Assembly: GCA_022361315.1 (NCBI GenBank)
Contig: JAKSBB010000873.1
Coordinates: 1-5,485, forward strand
Source of the DNA: Desulfobacterales bacterium
Lineage (GTDB): Bacteria; Desulfobacterota; Desulfobacteria; Desulfobacterales; Desulfobacteraceae
Length of the DNA stretch: 5,485 bases
Reading direction: 5' to 3'
This document shows, piece by piece, positions 1 to 5,090 of the stretch; the stretch's first letter is position 1; every line of letters starts with the position of its first letter. The notes under the pieces are model-generated. The model saw only the letters and a list, made by a program, of their open reading frames with translations, was not told the origin of the DNA and ran no database searches. Position numbers and translations under genes: made by a program.

Positions 1-160
1 AATAGCAGAAAGCGTACCAGGCGCCTAAAATATAAAAATTCCAATAAATTTCAGAAAGTTAAACGACAACAACCATTTAGAACCTGACAGAAGTTTTAAG
101 TATTCCAAAATCACCCGGGACCGAATGTCGAAGAATTTAGAAAAATTGAACAATTCAAAA

Positions 161-182
161 ACCGGAGAATCAGCCGGGACGA
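161..182 (+). repeat. Partial direct copy of the GAF gene start
   Basis: Bases 161-182 resemble 336-358, which are codons 2-9 of the GAF gene. The blocks ACCGGAGAA and AGCCGGGACGA are identical in both copies, separated by 2 bases here and 3 in the gene. Similarity stops sharply on both sides. The core CCGGGAC occurs a third time at 115-121. This could be a remnant of a small duplication, a shared binding site, or chance; the two identical blocks in the same order make chance less likely. Confidence 0.5.
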
Positions 183-230
183 CTCTTGTCCTCTCCTTAT
201 TCACAATCCAAATACAACACAGAGTCAGCA

Positions 231-276
231 CCCGCCATGCCGGTACATGGGGTGTAAATTCAATTGCAATGGCGGG
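231..276. repeat. Inverted repeat upstream of GAF gene
   Basis: CCCGCCAT (231-238) and ATGGCGGG (269-276) are perfect 8-bp inverted arms around a 30-base spacer. Inside the spacer a smaller dyad, CCATG (235-239) with CATGG (246-250), competes with the outer arm. It lies 57 bases upstream of the GAF start codon, so it could be an operator or a structure in the leader RNA. There is no T-tract, so it is not an intrinsic terminator. Confidence 0.35.
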
Positions 277-332
277 AATGAGATGGTAATCTTAGTGTTA
301 CTATCATCAGAAACACTCAGGAGATCATAGAT

Positions 333-1136
333 ATGACCGGAGAAAAGAGCCGGGACGATCTGAGACGGGAAATCGCCCGCCTCAAGTCAGAGATATCGCA
401 ACAAACCCGTTTTCAGGAAATCACCCAGGCCCTGTTTCGTATATCCAGCGCCGTGAACACCACAGCCCATCTGGCGGATCTATACGCAGCCATCCACCGT
501 ATCCTCGGCCACGTCATAGACACCACCAATTTCTTTATTGCCCGATACGATGCGGCCAATGACAGTGTGTCATTCCCCTATTGCATCGATACGGTGGATG
601 AATGCTATCCACCGGTTCTGGATATTTCGGGAACAGAGTCCCAAACTGCCCAGGTTCTCAGATCCGGCCGGCCGGTATTGATCACCGGGCAAGAAATCCT
701 CCACCGCCGGGCCAACAGCAAGAGACGAATCCCGTCCTGCACCCCCTGTGAGATATGGTTGGGGGTTCCCCTGAAAACACCGGACACCATTGTGGGGGTA
801 ATGGCGGTGCAAAGTTATACCCATGCCGATCTTTTTGATGAAACCGATCTGGAACTCATGGTGTCGGTGGCGGATCAGGTGGCGCTGGCCATTGAAAGAA
901 AGCAGCACCAGGACCGTAACGAAACCCTGGTAAAGGAACTGACCCAGGCCCTTGATGAGGTAAAAACCCTCCAGGGCTTTCTTCCCATTTGTGCGAATTG
1001 TAAAAAAGTCAGAGATGACGGTGGATACTGGCAGGCCATTGAAGCATATATTCAGGATCATTCCGACGCCGTATTCAGCCACGGGATTTGTCCGGAATGT
1101 GCCCACGATTTATACCCGGACCTGGATCTCTTTTAG
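333..1136 (+). CDS. GAF domain protein with C-terminal four-cysteine tail
   Basis: A 267-residue cytoplasmic sensor-like protein with no signal peptide or membrane segment. Residues about 5-35 are charged and probably a coiled coil. Residues about 40-188 form a GAF domain, recognisable from the IWLGVPLKTPDTIVGVMAVQ strand pair and the final helix ending VADQVALAIERK. A second coiled coil covers about 190-214. The tail at 215-262 has two CxxC pairs, C220/C223 and C253/C256, around GYWQAIEAYI. This arrangement suggests a zinc site; I know this tail from many PAS, GAF and receiver proteins of Desulfobacterota, but know of no established function. No kinase, GGDEF, EAL or HTH output domain is present, so it probably signals through a partner. 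The ATG at 333 is supported by AGGAG at 319-323 with a 9-base spacer. The ligand cannot be told from sequence. Confidence 0.9.
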   Translation: MTGEKSRDDLRREIARLKSEISQQTRFQEITQALFRISSAVNTTAHLADLYAAIHRILGHVIDTTNFFIARYDAANDSVSFPYCIDTVDECYPPVLDISGTESQTAQVLRSGRPVLITGQEILHRRANSKRRIPSCTPCEIWLGVPLKTPDTIVGVMAVQSYTHADLFDETDLELMVSVADQVALAIERKQHQDRNETLVKELTQALDEVKTLQGFLPICANCKKVRDDGGYWQAIEAYIQDHSDAVFSHGICPECAHDLYPDLDLF

Positions 1137-1180
1137 AAAGTTCTTCCGGATACAATGGGGAGCCTTTGAAATTCAGGGAT

Positions 1181-1220
1181 AAAAAAACCTCGCTTCCGGC
1201 GATGCCGGCCGGAAGCGAGG
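1181..1220 (-). terminator. Intrinsic terminator of the solute-binding protein gene
   Basis: A perfect 13-bp stem (1188-1200 with 1208-1220) closes a 7-base loop. Read on the minus strand it is followed directly by seven T residues (A tract at 1181-1187 on the plus strand). This is a textbook Rho-independent terminator for the leftward gene, whose stop codon is about 40 bases upstream. Read rightward the stem has no T-tract, so it probably does not efficiently end transcription of the GAF gene, though it separates the two convergent genes. Confidence 0.92.
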
Positions 1221-1228
1221 GAAGAGAT

Positions 1229-1262
1229 GCTAAATAATTTTATCTGCTAAGTAATTTTATCT
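1229..1262. repeat. 17-bp tandem duplication at the gene end
   Basis: GCTAAATAATTTTATCT (1229-1245) is followed immediately by GCTAAGTAATTTTATCT (1246-1262), with one difference in 17. The second copy overlaps two bases of the stop codon of the minus-strand solute-binding protein gene. The pair fills most of the space between that stop codon and the terminator. It looks like a recent local duplication, probably by replication slippage. It leaves the protein end intact. Confidence 0.85.
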
Positions 1263-1986
1263 ATAGTTCGCCGGCAGCTTTCATTGCGGCAACTGTTTCG
1301 TCATACTTGGCCATTACCTCTTTGGCCTTGGGATGAACCCGTGAAAAAACCAGGTACATCTGCTGGGTTTTAAGGGGCTCGGTGATACCGAATTCGGCGT
1401 TTTTCCCCTGCCCCAGATATGCCTGGGATTCGGCATTGCCCACGTCGTAGTTTTCAATCATGATATCTGCCCGGCCGCCGTTGAGCATCTTCCAGGCCAG
1501 ATCACCGGTGGATACGATATGTACCTTGATTCCCAAATCCTTCAGGGCCTTTTCATACCAATAGGAAGCAATACCCACGACCTTAAGTTTTTTTGTTTTA
1601 ATATCCCCAAGACCGGAAAGGGTCAACCCGTCAGGGAATTTGGACTTTTTATAGAATGCCACCTCTTTTGACAGGGAGAGTTCGTTCTTGGGAAAGAACA
1701 TCTCCTCTGCCCGTTCAGGTGTTTTAGACCAGGTGAACGTGGCGATATAATCTCCCTTTTTGGTCAATTGATAAACCCGTTTCCAAGGCATAAAATCAAA
1801 CTTGACATCGTATCCCATTTTGGTGAAAACCTTGGTGATAATTTGGGGATGCAAGCCATATTCAGGAAGGGTTTCACCGATAAAAGGTGCCCATTCTCCG
1901 GTGGCAAATACAACGGTTTCTCCCATGGCAGGTGCGCTGGTAAAAAGACCGAGACTCAGGGCAAGCATAATCACCATTTTTTTCAT
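1261..1986 (-). CDS. Periplasmic solute-binding protein, ABC transporter family 3
   Basis: A 241-residue exported protein of the SBP_bac_3 (PBPb) fold, which binds small solutes, often polar amino acids, in the periplasm. The N-terminus is a Sec signal peptide: MKK, a hydrophobic core (VIMLALSLGLF), then SAPAMG with likely cleavage near APA or AMG. There is no lipobox cysteine, and the mature protein has no cysteine, so it is soluble. TGEWAPF opens the first lobe, and GGRADIMIENYD matches the usual hinge/second-lobe region. I chose the ATG at 1986 because GGAGG at 1996-2000 gives a 9-base spacer; an ATG two codons upstream (1992) would leave only 3 bases. No permease or ATPase gene is adjacent, so it is an orphan receptor that may serve a distant transporter or a sensor. 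The ligand is unknown. Confidence 0.9.
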   Translation of the reverse strand: MKKMVIMLALSLGLFTSAPAMGETVVFATGEWAPFIGETLPEYGLHPQIITKVFTKMGYDVKFDFMPWKRVYQLTKKGDYIATFTWSKTPERAEEMFFPKNELSLSKEVAFYKKSKFPDGLTLSGLGDIKTKKLKVVGIASYWYEKALKDLGIKVHIVSTGDLAWKMLNGGRADIMIENYDVGNAESQAYLGQGKNAEFGITEPLKTQQMYLVFSRVHPKAKEVMAKYDETVAAMKAAGEL

Positions 1987-1995
1987 GGACATCTT

Positions 1996-2000
1996 CCTCC
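1996..2000 (-). promoter_or_regulatory. Ribosome binding site deciding the SBP start
   Basis: GGAGG on the minus strand, within TAGGAGGAAG. It lies 9 bases from the ATG at 1986 and 3 bases from the ATG at 1992. The spacing favours 1986, giving a signal peptide that begins MKKMV rather than MSMKK. Confidence 0.75.
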
Positions 2001-2032
2001 TAAATTAGGGTTAGTTTAAACACTATATAATA

Positions 2033-2059
2033 GCGATATATTGATACTGGATATATCGC
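2033..2059. promoter_or_regulatory. Perfect 9-bp dyad, candidate operator
   Basis: GCGATATAT (2033-2041) and ATATATCGC (2051-2059) are perfect inverted arms with a 9-base spacer, so half-site centres are 18 bp apart, close to two helical turns. It lies in the divergent region, about 47 bp upstream of the solute-binding protein start. A TATAAT on the plus strand (2026-2031) and a TATTAT on the minus strand (2032-2027) touch its left edge. The geometry suits a dimeric repressor or activator; no regulator gene is recognisable nearby. As RNA it could also form a leader hairpin. Confidence 0.5.
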
Positions 2060-2230
2060 ATGACACCCGTAGGCAATTATGATGCACTTCGCTCGCATCC
2101 GGTGCTCTTTGAAGTACTCATTTTTCGCAAAACTTCGATAGATACGATGGTAGAATACGGTATATATCTATGGATTGTCAACAGACTCCCGGATAAAACC
2201 CACCCGTATGATGGGGATCCGTTGCATTAG
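2060..2230 (+). CDS. Possible small ORF, 56 residues, unrecognised
   Basis: An open frame runs from the ATG at 2060 to TAG at 2228-2230, reading MTPVGNYDALRSHPVLFEVL at its start and ending HPYDGDPLH. I do not recognise it. It has no clear signal peptide; the middle (TMVEYGIYLWIVN) is moderately hydrophobic but too short and mixed for a firm membrane call. Upstream support is weak: only GGA at 2049-2051, though a perfect TATAAT at 2026-2031 would give a start site inside the dyad at 2033-2059. An open frame of this length arises by chance fairly often, and a leftward promoter candidate overlaps it, so it may be noncoding. Confidence 0.2.
   Translation: MTPVGNYDALRSHPVLFEVLIFRKTSIDTMVEYGIYLWIVNRLPDKTHPYDGDPLH
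2152..2181 (-). promoter_or_regulatory. Candidate sigma-70 promoter for the SBP gene
   Basis: On the minus strand TTGACA (2181-2176, perfect -35) is followed after 18 bases by TATTCT (2157-2152, four of six -10 matches). Transcription would begin near 2145, giving a leader of about 160 bases that contains the 2033-2059 dyad. A 7-bp inverted repeat, ATAGATA (2138-2144) with TATCTAT (2165-2171), straddles the -10 element and could be an operator. Confidence 0.4.
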
Positions 2231-2250
2231 GGCGACACCGGAGCTATAAT
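2222..2250 (+). promoter_or_regulatory. Sigma-70 promoter of lhgO
   Basis: TTGCAT (2222-2227) and a perfect TATAAT (2245-2250) are separated by the optimal 17 bases. Transcription should start near 2257, leaving a leader of about 89 bases before the GTG start of lhgO. The -35 keeps the TTG core but is otherwise weak, which could mean activator help or modest expression. Confidence 0.65.
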
Positions 2251-2267
2251 GCCTGGCGGCAGAAACA

Positions 2268-2298
2268 GGACGGGATGATGGCGATATCATCACGGTCC
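2268..2298 (+). promoter_or_regulatory. Stem-loop in the lhgO leader
   Basis: GATGAT (2274-2279) pairs with ATCATC (2286-2291) around a 6-base loop, and the outer GGAC (2268-2271) pairs with GTCC (2295-2298) across a small internal loop. A second short stem, GGGT (2299-2302) with ACCC (2311-2314), follows. Neither covers the ribosome binding site at 2333-2338. No T-tract follows, so it is not a terminator. It matches no riboswitch that I recognise; a role is speculative. Confidence 0.3.
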
Positions 2299-2345
2299 GG
2301 GTAACTGAGAACCCAATAGATAAACAGACGGCAGAGGAAACAGCA

Positions 2346-3548
2346 GTGACAGACTATGATATTACCCTGATCGGCGGTGGCATCGTCGGTGCAGCCACGG
2401 CCATGGAACTCAAACACAGGCATCCGGATGCCCGCATCCTTTTAATTGAAAAAGAAAATAAATTCGCCGCCCACCAGACCGGACACAATTCCGGGGTCAT
2501 CCATGCAGGGGTCTATTACCAGCCGGGCAGTCTGAAGGCTGATTTCTGCAAACGGGGATCTCTGGCCACCATTGACTTCTGCCGGACCCACAACCTGCCA
2601 TTTCGCCAATGCGGAAAACTCCTGGTGGCCACCACGCCTCTGGAAATGGAGCGGATGGATGCCCTTGAGGGACGTTGCCGCGAAAACGGTATTCGCACCA
2701 TCCGCCTCAGTCAACAGGATCTGAACCGGATAGAACCCAATATCGTGGGCCTCGGTGCCCTGAAAGTGCCGGCCACGGGGATTACGGATTTCACAAAAAT
2801 CACTGCCAAAATGGCGGCGGTTTTCCGGCATGCCGGGGGAACGGTGATGACTGGCAGCGAAGTCACCTCCCTCAGGGAAACTGACACCGGTATAAAGGTA
2901 CAGGCCGGGCACCGCCAAATCACCACCCGTTATCTCATTGCCTGCGGCGGCCTCCAGGCAGATCGTCTTGCCCGGATGATGGACATTGACATCGACTTTC
3001 GGATCATTCCTTTCCGAGGGGAGTATTACTGCCTGCCGCACCGCCTGAATGACATCGTATCCCACCTGATCTACCCCATTCCGGATCCGGACCTGCCATT
3101 TCTGGGCGTCCACCTGACCCCCATGATCGACGGCAGTGTTACCGTTGGTCCCAACGCCACTCTGGGGTGGAAACGGGAAGGATACGGCCCGGTGAACATT
3201 GATCCATACGATACCCTGGATATGCTGACTTTCAAAGGATTCTGGCAGGTGATGGGTACCCATCTCAAATCCGGTATCGGGGAATGGATCGACTCCATTT
3301 ACAAGCCGGGCTACCTGAGACGGATCAGGAAATACTGCCCATCCCTCCATGCCGGGGATCTGTCCCCCTACCCTGCAGGCATCCGCGCCCAGGCCGTGCT
3401 GAAGGACGGCAATCTGGTCCACGACTTTTTGTTCGCCAGAACCGGACGTTCCCTACATGTCTGCAATGCGCCGTCACCGGCGGCCACTTCGGCCATGCCA
3501 ATAGCCCAATACTTAAGCAACCAGGCAGCGGAGGCGTTCAAATTCTAA
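2346..3548 (+). CDS. lhgO: L-2-hydroxyglutarate oxidase/dehydrogenase
   Basis: A 400-residue FAD-dependent oxidoreductase of the DAO superfamily that oxidises L-2-hydroxyglutarate to 2-oxoglutarate; characterised bacterial members pass electrons to the membrane quinone pool. The Rossmann motif GGGIVG is at residues 10-15, with E35 ending the second strand (LLIEKE) to hold the FAD ribose. Family signatures follow: HQTGHNSGVIHAGVYY (43-58), PFRGEYY (222-228), YPIPDPDLPFLGVHLT (243-258), DGSVTVGPNA (262-271), GIRAQ (345-349) and NAPSPAATSA (374-383). Length is normal for LhgO. Translation starts at GTG 2346: AGAGGA at 2333-2338 has a 7-base spacer, and the FAD motif begins too soon for a later start. 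The gene has its own promoter. Glycerol-3-phosphate dehydrogenase relatives share the fold, but the signatures favour LhgO. Proposed role: recycling 2-hydroxyglutarate made by side reactions, or using it as carbon source. Confidence 0.9.
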   Translation: MTDYDITLIGGGIVGAATAMELKHRHPDARILLIEKENKFAAHQTGHNSGVIHAGVYYQPGSLKADFCKRGSLATIDFCRTHNLPFRQCGKLLVATTPLEMERMDALEGRCRENGIRTIRLSQQDLNRIEPNIVGLGALKVPATGITDFTKITAKMAAVFRHAGGTVMTGSEVTSLRETDTGIKVQAGHRQITTRYLIACGGLQADRLARMMDIDIDFRIIPFRGEYYCLPHRLNDIVSHLIYPIPDPDLPFLGVHLTPMIDGSVTVGPNATLGWKREGYGPVNIDPYDTLDMLTFKGFWQVMGTHLKSGIGEWIDSIYKPGYLRRIRKYCPSLHAGDLSPYPAGIRAQAVLKDGNLVHDFLFARTGRSLHVCNAPSPAATSAMPIAQYLSNQAAEAFKF

Positions 3549-3553
3549 AAAGA

Positions 3554-3575
3554 GTTTTGGCATAAAACAATTTTT
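3554..3575 (+). terminator. Weak terminator-like hairpin after lhgO
   Basis: GTTTT (3554-3558) and AAAAC (3564-3568) can pair around a 5-base loop, and five T residues follow at 3571-3575. The position, a few bases past the lhgO stop, is right for a terminator. The stem is short and almost all A-T pairs, so read-through to metY is possible. Confidence 0.3.
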
Positions 3576-3588
3576 CTGCCAATTCAAT

Positions 3589-3616
3589 TTGACGGATCAA
3601 TATACGTGTATATGTT
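3589..3616 (+). promoter_or_regulatory. Candidate metY promoter with overlapping dyads
   Basis: TTGACG (3589-3594, five of six) and TATGTT (3611-3616, four of six) have a 16-base spacer; transcription would start near 3623, about 57 bases before the start codon. Two dyads overlap it: TTGA-N4-TCAA (3589-3600) and ATATAC-GT-GTATAT (3600-3613), the second covering the -10. A small stem, TTAGTT (3629-3634) with AACTAA (3641-3646), lies in the leader. I do not see a SAM riboswitch or MetJ-type box. Confidence 0.5.
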
Positions 3617-3679
3617 CTCTCTCAGTTGTTAGTTAAAGCAAACTAATTACATCTTTTACAGCAATTGAAAGGAACCCCC

Positions 3680-4954
3680 ATGGCACACAGATTCAATACA
3701 TTGGCCCTCCACGGCGGCATCCAGACCGATGACACCGGCTCCCGGGGTGTCCCCCTTCACCGGACCTCGGCCTATTTGTTTAAAAATACCGAACATGCGG
3801 CCAACCTTTTTGCCCTCAAGGAGCTGGGCAATATTTACACCCGCCTCCAGAATCCCACCCAGGATGTCCTGGAAAAACGGGTTGCTGCCCTGGAAAACGG
3901 CGCCGCTGCTCTGGCCCTTTCCTCCGGTACGGCCGCCATCTTTTACACCATCATAAATGTCTGCGGAAACGGTGATGAGGTGGTCTCCACCGCCAATTTA
4001 TACGGCGGTACCTTTACCATGTTCCAGAACATGCTCCCTGAAATGGGTATCAAGGTGAAATTCGTCCACCCGGACAAGGGGGAAGATATTGAATCTGCCA
4101 TCACGGATAAGACACGGCTGATCTTCACCGAAGCTATCGGTAATCCGTCCTTGGATGTAACGGATATCCGCCATCTGGCTAAGATTGCCGAAAAGCACCA
4201 CCTCCCCCTGGCCGTGGATGCCACCTTTACCACCCCTTACCTATTCCGGCCCATCGACCATGGTGCCCACATCGTCATCCACTCCCTTACCAAGTGGATC
4301 GGCGGCCATGGTACCGCCCTGGGCGGTATTGTGGTGGATTCAGGCACCTTTGACTGGAGTGATTCGAAGTTCACCCTGTACAATGATCCCGATCCCTCCT
4401 ACCACGATCTGCGCTGGGCCCACGATATCGGAGATCTTACCGCTGTTGCATTCATCATCAGAATGCGTGTTGGCCCCCTGAGAAACCTTGGTGCCTGCAT
4501 CAGCCCGGACAATGCATGGCTGATCCTCCAGGGCATCGAGACCCTTTCCCTGCGTATGGATGCCCATTGCAAAAACGCCCTGAAGGTGGCCCAGTTCCTG
4601 GAAAACCATGACCAGGTCTCCTGGGTCAGATATCCCGGTCTTGAAAAAGATCCTTCCCATGACCTGGCAAAGGAGATCTTTGAAAACGGCTTCGGCGGCA
4701 TGGTGGTCTTCGGCACCCGGGGCGGCAGGGACGGTGGACAAAAATTCATCAACAGCCTCAACCTGGTGTCCCACCTTGCCAATGTAGGGGATGCCAAGAC
4801 CCTGGCTATCCATCCCGCCTCCACCACCCATTCCCAGCTCACGGACGAAGAGCTGGTGGAAGCCGGAGTAACCGGAGATATGGTTCGACTGTCGGTGGGG
4901 TTTGAGGATATTGATGATATTCTCGAGGATCTTGATCAAGCCTTAAAAGCGTAA
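3680..4954 (+). CDS. metY: O-acetylhomoserine sulfhydrylase (aminocarboxypropyltransferase)
   Basis: A 424-residue PLP enzyme of the Cys/Met metabolism family. It makes L-homocysteine and acetate from O-acetyl-L-homoserine and sulfide, the direct sulfhydrylation route to methionine, in the cytoplasm. Visible residues: YTRLQNPT (Y53, R55 for the PLP phosphate of the neighbouring subunit), SSGTA (81-85), Y108 (stacks on PLP), D180 (pyridine nitrogen), HSLTK with the Schiff-base lysine K205, and R403 in VRLSVG for the substrate carboxylate. The usual VDNTF motif reads VDATF here. Length fits MetY and exceeds cystathionine gamma-synthase or methionine gamma-lyase (about 380-400). I chose ATG 3680 because AAAGGA at 3668-3673 sits 6 bases upstream; a TTG at 3665 in frame has no such site. 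Some members also make cysteine from O-acetylserine. It stands alone between two promoters. Confidence 0.92.
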   Translation: MAHRFNTLALHGGIQTDDTGSRGVPLHRTSAYLFKNTEHAANLFALKELGNIYTRLQNPTQDVLEKRVAALENGAAALALSSGTAAIFYTIINVCGNGDEVVSTANLYGGTFTMFQNMLPEMGIKVKFVHPDKGEDIESAITDKTRLIFTEAIGNPSLDVTDIRHLAKIAEKHHLPLAVDATFTTPYLFRPIDHGAHIVIHSLTKWIGGHGTALGGIVVDSGTFDWSDSKFTLYNDPDPSYHDLRWAHDIGDLTAVAFIIRMRVGPLRNLGACISPDNAWLILQGIETLSLRMDAHCKNALKVAQFLENHDQVSWVRYPGLEKDPSHDLAKEIFENGFGGMVVFGTRGGRDGGQKFINSLNLVSHLANVGDAKTLAIHPASTTHSQLTDEELVEAGVTGDMVRLSVGFEDIDDILEDLDQALKA

Positions 4955-5005
4955 GATAAAGTATTCTTGATCCGTAATAGTTTGATCAAGCATTCATTCT
5001 TGATC
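4931..5005. repeat. Cluster of four TTGATC elements
   Basis: TTGATC starts at 4932, 4967, 4982 and 5000. The first lies in the perfect palindrome CTTGATCAAG (4931-4940) at the end of metY. ATTCTTGATCCG occurs twice (4963-4974 and 4996-5007), 33 bp apart, and the match extends to AAT with a one-base insertion. GATCAAG (4984-4990) can pair with CTTGATC on its left (4966-4972) or on its right (4999-5005), giving mutually exclusive hairpins in any transcript reading through from metY. No T-tract follows, so there is no intrinsic terminator. Confidence 0.6.
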
Positions 5006-5013
5006 CGAATCAA
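5000..5013 (+). promoter_or_regulatory. Perfect FNR-type binding site
   Basis: TTGATCCGAATCAA matches the FNR consensus TTGAT-N4-ATCAA at all ten defined positions. Its centre, between 5006 and 5007, is 41.5 bases upstream of the transcription start predicted at 5048 from the -10 element at 5036-5041. That is the class II activator position used by FNR and CRP. It implies activation of the cupin gene by an FNR/CRP-family regulator, perhaps under anoxic or redox control. The regulator is not in this window, and related family members recognise similar boxes. Confidence 0.7.
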
Positions 5014-5035
5014 TTTATCCCTGGGAGATACGGTG

Positions 5036-5041
5036 TATGTT
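5036..5041 (+). promoter_or_regulatory. -10 element of the cupin promoter
   Basis: TATGTT matches four of six -10 positions, and no good -35 hexamer lies 16-18 bases upstream, as is usual for a class II activated promoter where the activator covers the -35 region. Predicted start near 5048, with a leader of about 43 bases. The same TATGTT hexamer is the candidate -10 of metY. Confidence 0.5.
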
Positions 5042-5090
5042 GGATTTACCCTTTGGGTAGAACCGACAACAACAGCAGGAGGATACTGCC

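Larger units (their letters stand above)
1..332. other. AT-rich region without a convincing gene
   Basis: No supported gene lies here. The minus strand is open for 68 codons from a GTG at 231 to 25, but there is no ribosome binding site, the composition is AT-rich, and no family is recognisable, so I treat it as chance. On the plus strand a short open stretch ends with TAA at 26-28 and could be the tail of a gene that begins outside the window; eight codons are too few to say. The stretch has scattered dyads (AGGCGCCT at 19-26, TTGAA/TTCAA at 146-158), a partial copy of the start of the downstream GAF gene (161-182) and an inverted repeat at 231-276. I found no clear sigma-70 promoter for the GAF gene; the candidates near 264-292 match poorly. 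Confidence 0.5.

Noticed and set aside
25..231. 68-codon minus-strand open frame starting with GTG
   Set aside because: No ribosome binding site, AT-rich composition and no recognisable family; the direct copy of the GAF start lies inside it.
248..284. Sigma-54 promoter upstream of the GAF gene
   Set aside because: TGG and TTGC words are present, but no GG/GC pair has the required -24/-12 spacing.
570..1106. 178-codon open frame antisense to the GAF gene
   Set aside because: It lies entirely within a well-supported gene on the other strand and shows no domain signature.
1188..1220. Hairpin as a bidirectional terminator for both convergent genes
   Set aside because: The T-tract exists only in the leftward direction; rightward the stem is followed by GAAGAG.
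2442..3422. 326-codon open frame antisense to lhgO
   Set aside because: Its length is striking, but lhgO has all its family motifs in the sense frame; the antisense frame shows no motif and is a by-product of codon use.
3589..3600. FNR box upstream of metY
   Set aside because: The half-sites TTGAC and ATCAA are separated by 2 bases, not 4, so the geometry does not match FNR.
3665..3679. TTG start five codons upstream of the metY ATG
   Set aside because: The ribosome binding site AAAGGA at 3668-3673 lies downstream of this TTG and fits the ATG at 3680.
4340..4939. 199-codon open frame antisense to metY
   Set aside because: Shadow of metY with low-complexity glycine runs and no family resemblance.
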